64,000 bases of DNA from positions 39,343,460 to 39,407,459 of the forward strand of contig OZ022239.1 in the NCBI GenBank assembly GCA_963978895.1. The letters run 5' to 3'. This DNA comes from Erpobdella octoculata. Taxonomy: Eukaryota > Annelida > Clitellata > Hirudinida > Erpobdellidae. The position numbers and the translations under genes are program-made. The notes under the pieces were generated by a model. That model was given only the letters and a program-made list of their open reading frames with translations, was not told the origin of the DNA and did no database searches. This document shows, one piece after another, positions 1 to 9,545 of this stretch (the first letter of the stretch is position 1; the number at the start of each line of letters is the position of its first letter).

Positions 1-295
1 CAGTGCAAGTAAGTGGCTAATTTCGCCAGCCCTGTTGTGCAAAAGTCTAATTTCAACACTTCGGTATTTCATACAAGCCAGTTAAATTTGATAAAGATAA
101 TTTCAACTCCTCGATGTTTGCCGAGAGCAAAGTATTTGTCTGGACAACCCAGAACGATGAAGCTAACATCTTCATTCAATAGATTTTGATCTTTTTCGAA
201 GTTCCATACTGAATCGGTCAAGATATTCCAGCATATCTATTTGATTTTCAGCTGTCATCGTTTTCCTGCCCATTCGTTTTAACGACGAATTCTTT

Positions 296-615
296 TTACA
301 AACTTTTATTTAGGTTACAGTCTCTGTTTGTTTGTTTGTTTGTGTGTGTGTGTGGCTTTCTCTGTACACAAATCTTGCAAGTGAAATTTAACCAGCTTTT
401 TGACTAGCTAGAAAGCTGAAACTTTCCGCATAGCTTTATATTGGATGACAATACATTTTTCAATTTAAAAAAACCTAATATGAACATCTTTCGTATTTCT
501 AAATCGAGTGTATTTTTAATCGATGTTTGTGTTTGTTGCACTAATTTGATCAACTACTGACTGCTGTTTGTTGCACTAATTTGATCAACTGCTAACATAC
601 ATACAAACCGACATT
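296..615 (+). repeat. Unclassified dispersed repeat X, copy 1
   Basis: Contains TTTATTTAGGTTACAGTCTC, a (TTTG/GT)n run, GCAAATCTTGCAAGT-like and TTTCGTATTTCTAAATCGAG. Other copies: 36896-37150, 49228-49470, 49505-49880, 52530-52790 and inverted at 55835-56090. No coding potential seen; could be a further Helentron-type leader or a SINE. Confidence 0.7.
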
Positions 616-674
616 GGAAATTATATATGTAGATATCGTATTTCTCCATTTTTTTGCTGCAAGTCCTATTTAAT

Positions 675-1420
675 ACTAGTGGGGTTACCAGGCGTCGCTC
701 AGAGTTTTCAGAGGTTTGTTTGTCGTTTTCTCTCTTGCTCCCGTTTCCTTCCCCGCTTGCTCTCCCGCTTCCGGTCGCTTTCTCGGTCCTGGTCGCTTTC
801 CAGTTCCAGGTCGCTTTCCCGTTCCAGGTCGCTTTCTCGTTTCCGCTCACGCTTGCGTCCCGTTCCCGCACCCGCTCATTTTTTCTTTTCCACTCTTTCC
901 TAGCTTCTTTTAGTCCATAAAACGTAAAATAGATTTGCTAAAAGCTGCTTGAAGCCTTCAAACGTTGTTCCCCATTGAGATTCCATTGAGATTTAGCATA
1001 CGCCTTATCAAGACAAGTCTTGCTCAAGGCGAGAGGGTACTTGCAAAGGCAGCCATTTATAGGCGCCTACCCCTTTAGCAAAGGCGAGTGAACTCCTTGC
1101 TTAAGGGAGTTACGTTGGTGGCTCCGGCGAGGTTTGAACTGCCGACCTAACGATCGACAGGCGAACGCTCTACTGCTCTGCCACCAGCGCCTCGCAACTG
1201 AAGTTGAATTTTATTACGCTGTTACTTTTGATGGTCGTACATAGTTACTTTTGGCCTGGAAAGTTTTTTGCCCCCCCCCCATAAGCCGGGGGATCGGAAT
1301 AGGGCGTCAAGTATGAGAACTACCTCTTTGCCAAATCAAATTTCATCAAGATCGCTCCAGCGGTTTAGATTTCTATAAAAAATAAACAGACTCACAAACA
1401 TTCATGTTTGTATATATAAA
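675..1420 (-). mobile_element. Helentron-like (HINE) element, interrupted by a SINE
   Basis: Minus orientation: 3' terminus ACTAGTGGGGTTACCAGGCG (as read on +) at 675, 18-bp minisatellite-like GC-rich core at 730-880, and 5' end at about 1420 (TATATACAAACATGAATG on the minus strand). A tRNA-derived SINE sits inside at 993-1193. Confidence 0.7.
993..1193 (-). mobile_element. tRNA-derived SINE
   Basis: On the minus strand the head GGCAGAGCAGTAGAGCG (A box) and GGTCGGCAGTTCAAACC (B box) look like a decayed tRNA, followed by a tail with AAGGAGTTCACTCGCC and ending TAAATCTCAATGG-like. A second copy is at 23839-24053. Confidence 0.75.
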
Positions 1421-1689
1421 TAAAGACAAAGTGCCACATTATTATAGCTAACTGATCAATACTCAAACCTTTACTTTGCAATGCAATTTGAGTGCAATGT
1501 ATTTTTCTTAGTATACATCATTTCAAGAAAAAAGGTAACAAAGAAAAGTTAAATTACATACCTCTGGCGTCTACATTTTCTTGTTTATTACAAAATTCCT
1601 AAATTGCAGCCACAGCCTTATCAAAATAAGCACCCCAACCTAGACATGTATATTGGTTTTTTAGAATTTTAGCAGTTATTTCATTTTAC

Positions 1690-1970
1690 TTAACTTGACT
1701 TCTCTGTCTGTCTGTCGTCAAATTTTGCAATCAATTTTAAACTAACTTCCCCATGAGTTAGAGACTTAAAAATTTAAACATATATCCAAACTGTTTAACA
1801 ATGGATTCTATCAAATTTTTGGGTCAAAATTTAATTAAATAATTATTTGTGATATTTTCGTCGAACTATTTATTGTCTATGTTCGTTATGTAACAGAATG
1901 TGGCCTACACAATCGATTATATAAAAGTGTGTTTTTAAAAAACTTTGTTTTTGATTCACTTGTTTTTAAT
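1690..1970 (+). repeat. Dispersed repeat Y, copy 1
   Basis: Starts ACTTGACTTCTCTGTCTGTC and runs to AACTTTGTTTTTGATTCACT. It ends at a hairpin-bearing transposon end (1976-2008). Confidence 0.65.
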
Positions 1971-1975
1971 CGCAG

Positions 1976-2008
1976 CCGGGTGTCACCCCCAAAACGGGTG
2001 ACACCCGG
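1976..2008. repeat. Perfect 13-bp hairpin in a transposon end
   Basis: CCGGGTGTCACCC and GGGTGACACCCGG separated by 7 bases. It is followed by GCCCCACCCTAGCTACTCCA, the kind of terminus seen in hAT elements. Confidence 0.7.
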
Positions 2009-2034
2009 AACGGACTGCCCCACCCTAGCTACTC

Positions 2035-2150
2035 CACTGCAGCAATTGATAGATAATTATCATGCCACAATCATTGCTCTGCATGAAGTTGCTGAAACAG
2101 TGTATGGAGAAAGCGCAACAAAAGCCAGAGGACTCCATGATCAACTTGAG
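2035..2150 (+). pseudogene. hAT transposase remnant
   Basis: Frame with LIDNYHATIIALHEVAETVYG and then KARGLHDQLEKG, similar to the middle part of ZMYM1-like hAT transposases. It follows a transposon-end-like sequence (CAGTGGAGTAGCTAGGG on the minus strand at 2021-2037) and a perfect hairpin. Only about 40 codons remain. Confidence 0.45.
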
Positions 2151-2300
2151 AAAGGGGCCACTTCAGTGCCAGGAGCCACTTCAGTGCCAGGGTCCCCCTT
2201 GAGTGCGTGGAACCCACTTTAGTGCCGGGGGCACACTGAAAAGTCCGGGAAGGGCCACTAAAAAATCAGGAGAGGCCCACTTAGGTGCAGTGGCTTCTTA
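2150..2300. repeat. Degenerate ACTTnAGTGCCAGGGGCC tandem repeat
   Basis: Several decayed units of about 20-30 bp (CCACTTCAGTGCCAGG). The same kind recurs at 6365-6545. Probably the interior of a transposon. Confidence 0.55.
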
Positions 2301-3202
2301 CCCTATACAAGCGGGCGCAGCTTCGCCTGGCACAAACAGGGGGGGGGAGAAAATAAAAAAAGGGGTAAGGAAAAAATAAAAAACCCGACTTACATAATAT
2401 TTTCACGCATATGAATTACATTTGAAGTAGAACTGAACGACGTGTTGGTTCACAACATTAACCCGAGATTTTTTAATTAACATTTAATGACCGTCTTATC
2501 TCATCTTATCCGGCGGGATGATTAATTCGATACGTTTCACATGGTGAAACCTCGATTTTTGGATGTAAATAACCATCGACTCCAAAATAAAAGCTATTTA
2601 GGAGTCCATGAACTATTAACTTTACGCTGGCACCTTTGTCACTGGTAGTTTGTACGAAAGTAAACCTAACATAACTGTCATTTTGATTCTGTTTTGCTTA
2701 CGATTTATTTCGTTTGTTGAATACAACAAGCGTGAAAAAAACAATGTAAAGTGGCGCTGTTCAATCAAATAAGTTGAACTTAATCATGAACATAAACGTT
2801 ATTTAAAACGATCAAGTTTTATGCCACAAAAACAAGCCGTATCAATGATATGTACTTGTCACAAAAATCTGGTTGGGAAGAATTCCAATGGACGAAATCA
2901 TTACTTGAAATTTTTAGAGGACTTAACAGCATTTTCTTATTTTTATAAATTTACGAAGTTTAACAGAAACTATGTCTATTTTACAATATTAACATTTTTT
3001 ATTGCTCCATCCATTTTAAATCAAAAATGACGTCCCTGGGTCATTAAAATAAACAAGTAAATTAAAAACGAATTTTTAAAACCAATGCTCTTATATGTAA
3101 TTAAAACACAAATTTTGCAATCAATTTTTTCTTATATTGCTCTTTTATTTTATATTAAAGTCGAAATATCTTAATTATATCGAAATATCGAAATTAATTA
3201 AA

Positions 3203-3880
3203 ATTAACTAAATTAATTGACTTATTGTAAAATTAATAATTGAATATTGCATTGTTTTCTATTTTGAGCATGTATGCAAAATTTGAAAAAAATCTATCAT
3301 CAGGAAGTGACTCAAAAATTGATTGCAAGATTTGAAACAGACAGAGAAACAAACAGACAGACAGAGAAACAGAGACGACGAGTTAATAAAAGCATTGGTA
3401 ATAATAATAAAAATATCATCAAAAAGCATCGAATTTAAATATCTCAACTATTTTCATGAAAATTTCGTACACGCTTGAGAATCGCGGTCAGTGAGTGTGG
3501 TTCGTGTTAACTTGGTAAAATAGTCTGCCAGTCGGTTAGCGTTTTGTGGTCAAGAAAACCCTCAAGAAAACCCTCAAGAAAACCCTCAAGAAACCCCTCG
3601 ATAAAACCCTCAAGAAAATTAACTAAATTAATTGACTTATTGTAAAACTAATAATTGAATATTGCATTGTCTTCTATTTTGAGCATGTATGCAAAATTTG
3701 AAAAAAATCTATCATCAGGAAGTGACTCAAAAATTGATTGCAAGATTTGAAACAGACAGAGAAACAGACAGACAGAGAAACAGACAGACAGAGAAACAAA
3801 CAGACAGAGAAACAGACAGACAGAGAAACAGAGACGACGAGTTAATAAAAGCATTGGTAAAAAGAACCCACTTCAAAATC
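3203..3880. repeat. Direct duplication with expanded CAGACAGAGAAA tract
   Basis: 3203-3405 and 3618-3862 are nearly identical (shared ATTTTGAGCATGTATGCAAA and AGACGACGAGTTAATAAAAG). The second copy has extra CAGACAGAGAAA units, so it is longer. Confidence 0.85.
3551..3618. repeat. 12-bp minisatellite
   Basis: About 5.5 units of CAAGAAAACCCT with small changes, between the two copies of a larger direct duplication. Confidence 0.9.
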
Positions 3881-4450
3881 AGAGGACCCACTTTTGAGTG
3901 AGTAGAGGCCCATTTCAAAACCATAATGACAATGGCTCCACTGTCTTTAATTGACATGCCTGGAGGAGGTGCAACACAAATATCTAAATTTGAACAAACC
4001 AGCGTGTCTTTAACCCAATTGTTCAAAATGATTTATGAGTATTAATGTTTTTTTATTGGTATGTTGGATTTTTATACTAAAGTTAGTTAAAATACCCACG
4101 TTATAAGCTACACGTTCTGTCAAAAATGTAAAATAAAACATCAATTATATAGAGGATCAACTTATCTGTAGACCTTAAATAAAACACTAAACAAGTGAAG
4201 CAAAAACAAAGTTTTTTAAAAACACACTTTTATATTTTTTCTATATATATAAAAATGAATGTTTGTATATATGTATGTATATAATTATGTATGTATGTAT
4301 GTATGTATATAGGTGTTATTTATGCATTGCTACACCATTCATCCGATCGTAATGAAATTTTCACACAACCTTGAGAGTCAAGAGGAATCAAATATAGAGA
4401 AAAAGAATTGAAATCAGTCACAAAATGAGCGGAGCGGGTGAGCGAGCGGG

Positions 4451-4506
<56 letters not shown>

Positions 4507-4794
4507 GTGTGTGTGTATGTATGTATGTGTATGTGCATGTATGTGTGTCTGTGTGTGTGTTTATATATGTACTAGCGGGGTTACCCGGCGTTGCCCGGGG
4601 TTTTTTAGAGGTTTTTCTAATGTTTGTCTCTCTCGCTCCCGTTTCCTTCTCCACTTTCCCGTTTTCGTCGCGTTCTCGGTCGCTTTTCCGCTCTCGGTCG
4701 TTTTCCAGCTCCCGTTCGCTTTCCCGCTCAGAAGTTTTGTTATCGATTTTCTCTTTTGCTCGCGTTTCCTTCCAAGCTTGCTCTCCCGATTCCA

Positions 4795-4960
4795 GTCGCT
4801 TTCCGCGTTCCCGGTCGCTTTCCGCGTTCCCGGTCGCTTTCCCGTTCCCGGTCGCTTTCCCGTTCCCGGTCGCTTTCCCGTTCCCGGTGGCTTTTCCGTT
4901 CCCGGTCGCTTTCCCGTTCCCGGTCGCTTTCCCGTTCCCGGTCGCTTTCCCGTTCCCGCT
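4795..4960. repeat. 18-bp minisatellite inside Helentron-like element
   Basis: About nine units of GGTCGCTTTCCCGTTCCC, the core array of the minus-oriented 3' half. It creates open frames on both strands (up to 205 codons) that are repeat translation, not genes. Confidence 0.9.
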
Positions 4961-5227
4961 CACGCTTGCTCTCCCGTTCCCGGTCATGCTTGCTCTCCCA
5001 TTCCCGGTCACGGTTGCTCTCCCGTTCACGCTCATTTTTTCTTTTCCATTCTTTCATAACTTCTGTTAGCCTATAAAACGTAAAATAGATTTGCTAAGAC
5101 TATATATATATATATATATGAATGTTTGTGGGTTAGTTTGTCTATTATAGAAACGGGAAAGCGACCCGGAACGGACAGCGAGCGGGAACGGAAAAGCAAG
5201 CGTGAGCGGGAATGGGAGAGCAAACGT

Positions 5228-5410
5228 GAGCGGGAAAGCGACCGGGAGTGGTAAAGCGACCGGGAGCGGGAAAGCGACCGGGAGCGGGAAAGCGACCGGG
5301 AGCGGGAAAGCGACCGGGAGCGGGAAAGCGACCGGGAGCGGGAAAGCGACCGGGAGCGGGAAAGCGACCGGGAGCGGGAAAGCGACCGGGAGCGGGAAAA
5401 CGACCGAAAA
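5228..5410. repeat. 18-bp minisatellite, complementary array
   Basis: About ten units of CGGGAGCGGGAAAGCGAC in the plus-oriented 3' half. It is the reverse-strand counterpart of the array at 4795-4960, so the two could pair. Confidence 0.9.
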
Positions 5411-5795
5411 CTGGAAAGCGAACGGGAGTGGGAAAGCAGGTGGGAAAGGAAACGGGAGAGAAAGAGACAAACATTAGAAAAACCTCTAAAAAACCCGGGC
5501 AACGCCGGGTATCTCCGCTAGTACATACATAAACACACACACAGACACACATACATGAACATACACATACATACATACACACATACATACGCACATACAT
5601 ATATATATATAGTTCCCGCTCGCTCACCCGCTCCGCTCCGCTCTATTTGTGACGGATTTCAAATTTTTTTTTTATTTGACTCCCCTTGACTCTCAAGGTT
5701 GTGTGAAAATTTCATTACGATCGGATGAATGGTGTAGCAATGCATAAAGGACATTAACATACATATATACAAACATTCATTTTTATATATATAGA

Positions 5796-6045
5796 TGTAT
5801 GTATGTATGTATGTATGTATGTATGTATGTATGTATGTATGTATGTATGTATGTATGTATGTATGTATGTATGTAGAATCGGATCTAGGGGTGGGGAACT
5901 GAGAGCGAAAAAATGAGCGGGAAAGCGACAGGGAACGGATAACGACCGGGAGCGGTAGCGCAAGCGGGAAAGAAACGGGAGCGAAAAAGAAACGCATTAG
6001 GTAAACCTCTAAAAACCCCGGGCAACGCCGGGTGCTCCCGCTAGT
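5796..6045 (+). mobile_element. (ATGT)n tract and truncated Helentron-like 3' half
   Basis: About 20 ATGT units (5796-5875) followed by a short GC-rich core and the 3' terminus CCCCGGGCAACGCCGGG...GCTAGT-like ending at 6045. Confidence 0.7.
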
Positions 6046-6049
6046 TACT

Positions 6050-6285
6050 ACATAAACAACAAAATATTAGCATAGACAATAAATAGTTTGACGAAAATAT
6101 CACAAATAATTATTTAATTAAATTTTGTCCAATCGATCCGAAGATTTGATAGAATGCATTATTAATTAGTTAGGAGGTATGTTTAAATTTTGAAGTCTCT
6201 AGCTCATTGGGAAGTTAGTTTAAAATCGATTGCAAAATTTGACGACAGACAGATAGACAGACAGAGAAGTCAAGTTAAGTAAAAA
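6050..6285 (-). repeat. Dispersed repeat Y, inverted copy
   Basis: Contains ACGAAAATATCACAAATAAT and the (GACA)n end of repeat Y in reverse orientation. Confidence 0.65.
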
Positions 6286-7600
6286 TGTGTAAAAAAATTA
6301 AATTTCAGCTTGGAATTTTTCGGAGGGGACAAAAGTCGGATTTTTAGGGGAGAATTGAGCCCGGCTGCCTCGGGGATAGAAGCCACTGCTTAGGTGCCGG
6401 AAGCCCAATTATGTGTGAGGGGATCACTTAAAGACGGGGGCCCACTCAAGTGACAGGGGCCTACTTTAGTGCCGGGAGCCACTTTAGTTCCAGAGCATAT
6501 TTTAGCGCCAGTGGCCCACTGAAAAGTCAAAAGAGTAATCGCCCCCTGCCACTTAATTGACGTCCCTACCAATTGGGAAGACATTGGAAAATGGGGCGAA
6601 TTTTTTTTACCTTGCCATCGGGTGCCAGATACCCTCGCTACGCCACTGTCGATGTTTCCGGTGTATACAAACTTCGGAGGCGGATCTATCTGGGTAAATG
6701 AATTTCTTAACCATCAATTTTTTTTAAAACGCCTTAGAGAGCACTGACATTACCGATCTTCCTTTGCGTAGAGCTTCAAATGTATATCACCTTTGCCTGT
6801 CATAATCTAATTAATTTTTGATATTAAGACTTATGCAAAAAAATTCAAACATATTAACAAAATAGATTTAAAAAAAATTTATTTATGGTCTTTCCTCATT
6901 CAACTACATCAGCAAAACACTTTTTGCATTGATGTTCAGTTTTAAATTTTAATAATTCAAGCTTTGTTTTTTTCCGTGACCTGACTACCGAAGTTTGTTT
7001 ATCTTCTAGCTAGCTATTCGGCTTCTAGTCATCTAATCTAGCTAGCAGGTAGGAAAGAAATTTGGGAAATATTTTGGTTTATAGAGCCTTGTGACAGTCG
7101 TGCGTCGTTATAACTATTACCATGGCGGTAGGCGCCGGTATGCGATCTTTGAGTCGCTATATCTTTATTAATTTTATTTTTTTACACTATATGGTATATC
7201 CAAACTCAGAATTTGTACCTTTATTTAAAAATATTAGTGAAATTAAAAAAATATTTTGAAACTTTTATGCGACTACCGAGGATAGGGTCAGGGAAGGTTA
7301 GGGTTTAATTTTAATACGAGATTGTGTATAAGAGATTAATTAATTTATAAATTATTTATATGATACGATACCGAAGTTAGCAGTGCTAACTAGCTTGCAA
7401 AAAAGTTTGTGCATTGGGATTGAGCAATAGATCGTTAGAAAAGTATTTAGAAAAAAAGATTGTTTTCACATAAACAGCCCAGGCCTAATCGCCTAATCGA
7501 GGCAGAAGTTAGCAGCACTGCTGGTTACTCCAACTAGCCTGCAAAAACAAATTCGGGCATTGGGGTTGTGTTATAGATCGTTAGAAAGGTATTTAGAAAA
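6286..7600. other. Repeat debris, no gene seen
   Basis: Holds degenerate tandem units (6365-6545), a transposon-like end near 6635-6655 (CAGTGGCGTAGCGAGGG on the minus strand) and, at 7385-7605, two diverged copies of a block containing AGATCGTTAGAAA. No coding remnant. Confidence 0.5.
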
Positions 7601-7629
7601 AAAATAATAGTGAAAGAATAAATTTATTC

Positions 7630-8371
7630 GGTAAAGTTTCCCACGGACGGCCCGTGTGGCGGATTAATACATAATTCTCGGCTATAATTAACTATAAACA
7701 CGATTAAAAGTAAACACTAGTTTAAAAATTATGATAATTAGTATAAGTAATTTATTTAAAATGGGAAAATGTCATATAAAAAAATAAATAATGTAATTAT
7801 AATTTATGTACGTTTGAGTTTTAAGGAAAAGTTTAAACGAAGGATTTGAAGGAAAAGTTTAAACGACGCAAATACACAATGTTCGCTTACAAATATTCAA
7901 ATTTTGACGTTGCTTCGAATAAACTACTTTTTTTAACATTTATTTTTTAGTTTTTCTTCATTAAAAATTTGAAATTTTGTTTATTTAAAGAAGTTAACTT
8001 AGTTTAATAATTTTCAATTTTCTTACTTCTTGCAAACCGTCCCGAGTTACCGGGCGGTGAGTTTTAAAATTTTAATGGAATTTTTATTTACAACTGATAG
8101 TTTGTTTTTTAAATAAAATTTTATTATAAACTAATTTTATTTATTTTTTATTCATTTCATTCATACGATCATCGTACCTCACCACTCACAACTACGATGT
8201 AAATAGGGCTTCGAAGGGTACTACTTACGTTTTCAAAGTCTCTCAAATTACGATAAATGTTTTTTTTTTAAATTAAAATTGGTATTAAATTTGTTTTTTT
8301 ATGTTATTGTGACAAAATAAAAATAATACGATTATTTTTCGGCACGGCCGTCCGTGGGAAACCTTACCTCT
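7630..8371. mobile_element. 742-bp inverted-repeat element with 29-bp direct flanks
   Basis: Ends GTTTCCCACGGACGGCC on both strands (about 23 of 24 bases match, starting GGTAA). The 29-base sequence at 7601-7629 is repeated exactly at 8372-8400. The related sequence at 21960-22060 shows how an empty site reads, which supports a true insertion. AT-rich interior without coding remnants. Superfamily unknown. Confidence 0.7.
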
Positions 8372-8623
8372 AAAATAATAGTGAAAGAATAAATTTATTC
8401 TATAAAATAAAAAAGTTATAGGCGAAAAACCGTCACCGTCTCTATGCTTTTAATTCTGAAATAAATGGCGATGATCACGATTGCAGTGAGCTAACAGTTT
8501 TTATTGTGAAGTGCTAATACCAAAGTGGCTACTCATTATCACCTGCCAGCTTTTGAACATTTTCTGACAAGTAAATAACAGACAATTATAACCATAAATT
8601 TGTTTAGTATAATTAGTTGAAAG

Positions 8624-9376
8624 TAAGGCTGTACCGATATGACTTTTTGCCGATTATTCCGATACCGCGTATAGCTGATTATTAAAATTGCCGATACCGA
8701 TTACGATGCCGATTATTTTATAATTACTATTTCTTTAGTGAAAATGCTTCATCTGAAACATACCGCCATAATACAAGCACGTGTTTTCCTGCTTGCATGC
8801 GCTAGCCGTGATAATTCAACCAACGTTCACACAACCATAGAACAATAATTATTTATTAAAAATCCAGAAAATTTTGTTAAGTCATTCAATGTTGAAACTA
8901 ATTATAGTATTGAAAAGAATAAAATAATAATCCAGTAGTTAATTCTAAACTAATAAAAATACAAAATGGATACAAATTTATATTGAAGATAGCTACAGTT
9001 CAAGAGTTAATAAAATAATCAAAGCCAAGTTGAGGTAAGTTATATTTAAGTAATAATAACATTTCTCCCTTCTCGGCGAGCAACGATCCACGCCGATCCG
9101 AAAAAATTTCTCCAACGCCTTTGAAGAGCTGCTCACTTGGCACGCCGGAAGCTGGTGCAGATAAATAGCGTCTAGCTAGCTTCGCTAAATAGGGATACTG
9201 AAACCTGTGAAGGTTCCACCAACTATACATGTCTTCCTCACGTGGCAAATAATATACGAACCAATTTTTACAAAATTTTTAATCGGCGCCGATTATTTTT
9301 GCCGATAACCGATTATGCCGATATGTCAATAATCGGCGCCGATTATGCGTACGCCGATTAATCGGGCCCAGCCTTA
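8624..9376 (-). mobile_element. hAT transposon, 753 bp, with exact 8-bp target duplication
   Basis: Ends TAAGGCTG and CAGCCTTA, flanked by GTTGAAAG at 8616-8623 and 9377-9384. Subterminal CCGATTA/TAATCGG motifs crowd both ends. A minus-strand frame at 9000-9248 keeps the hAT C-terminal dimerisation domain (LARRYLSAPASGVPSEQLF), so this is an internally deleted autonomous copy. It lies about 170 bases upstream of the CSTF1 start codon. Confidence 0.88.
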
Positions 9377-9545
9377 GTTGAAAGATCACAATACTACTGG
9401 TGTTCTGTATTACTTACTTTGACACGAGATACAGCATGTTTTAGGATATTTTATGATCTGAAAACCAATATATAATAAATACTGCTTCTTTTGTCCTGGT
9501 TAGCATCATAATGTTTCTATACGTATGTTTATTTTGTTAGAAACT

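Larger units (their letters stand above)
2301..4235. other. No gene seen
   Basis: Apart from the direct duplication at 3203-3880 and a short GGGGG/AAAA run near 2340, this is AT-rich sequence without recognisable coding or RNA features. Confidence 0.6.
4236..5795. mobile_element. Palindromic composite of four Helentron-like half elements
   Basis: Order: 5' half (+) 4236-4570, 3' half (-) 4571-5100, 3' half (+) 5101-5522, 5' half (-) 5523-5795. The axis of symmetry is near 5100. The 5' halves share CACCATTCATCCGATCGTAA and the tail AGCGGGAACTATATATA. The 3' halves end in the hairpin CCCGGGCAACGCCGGG and GCTAGT. A second copy lacking the left 5' half is at 51254-52290. Confidence 0.75.

Noticed and set aside
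4418..5035. 205-codon open frame on the minus strand
   Set aside because: It is translation of the 18-bp minisatellite, (TA)n and (GT)n of Helentron-like elements; the same locus is open in several frames on both strands.
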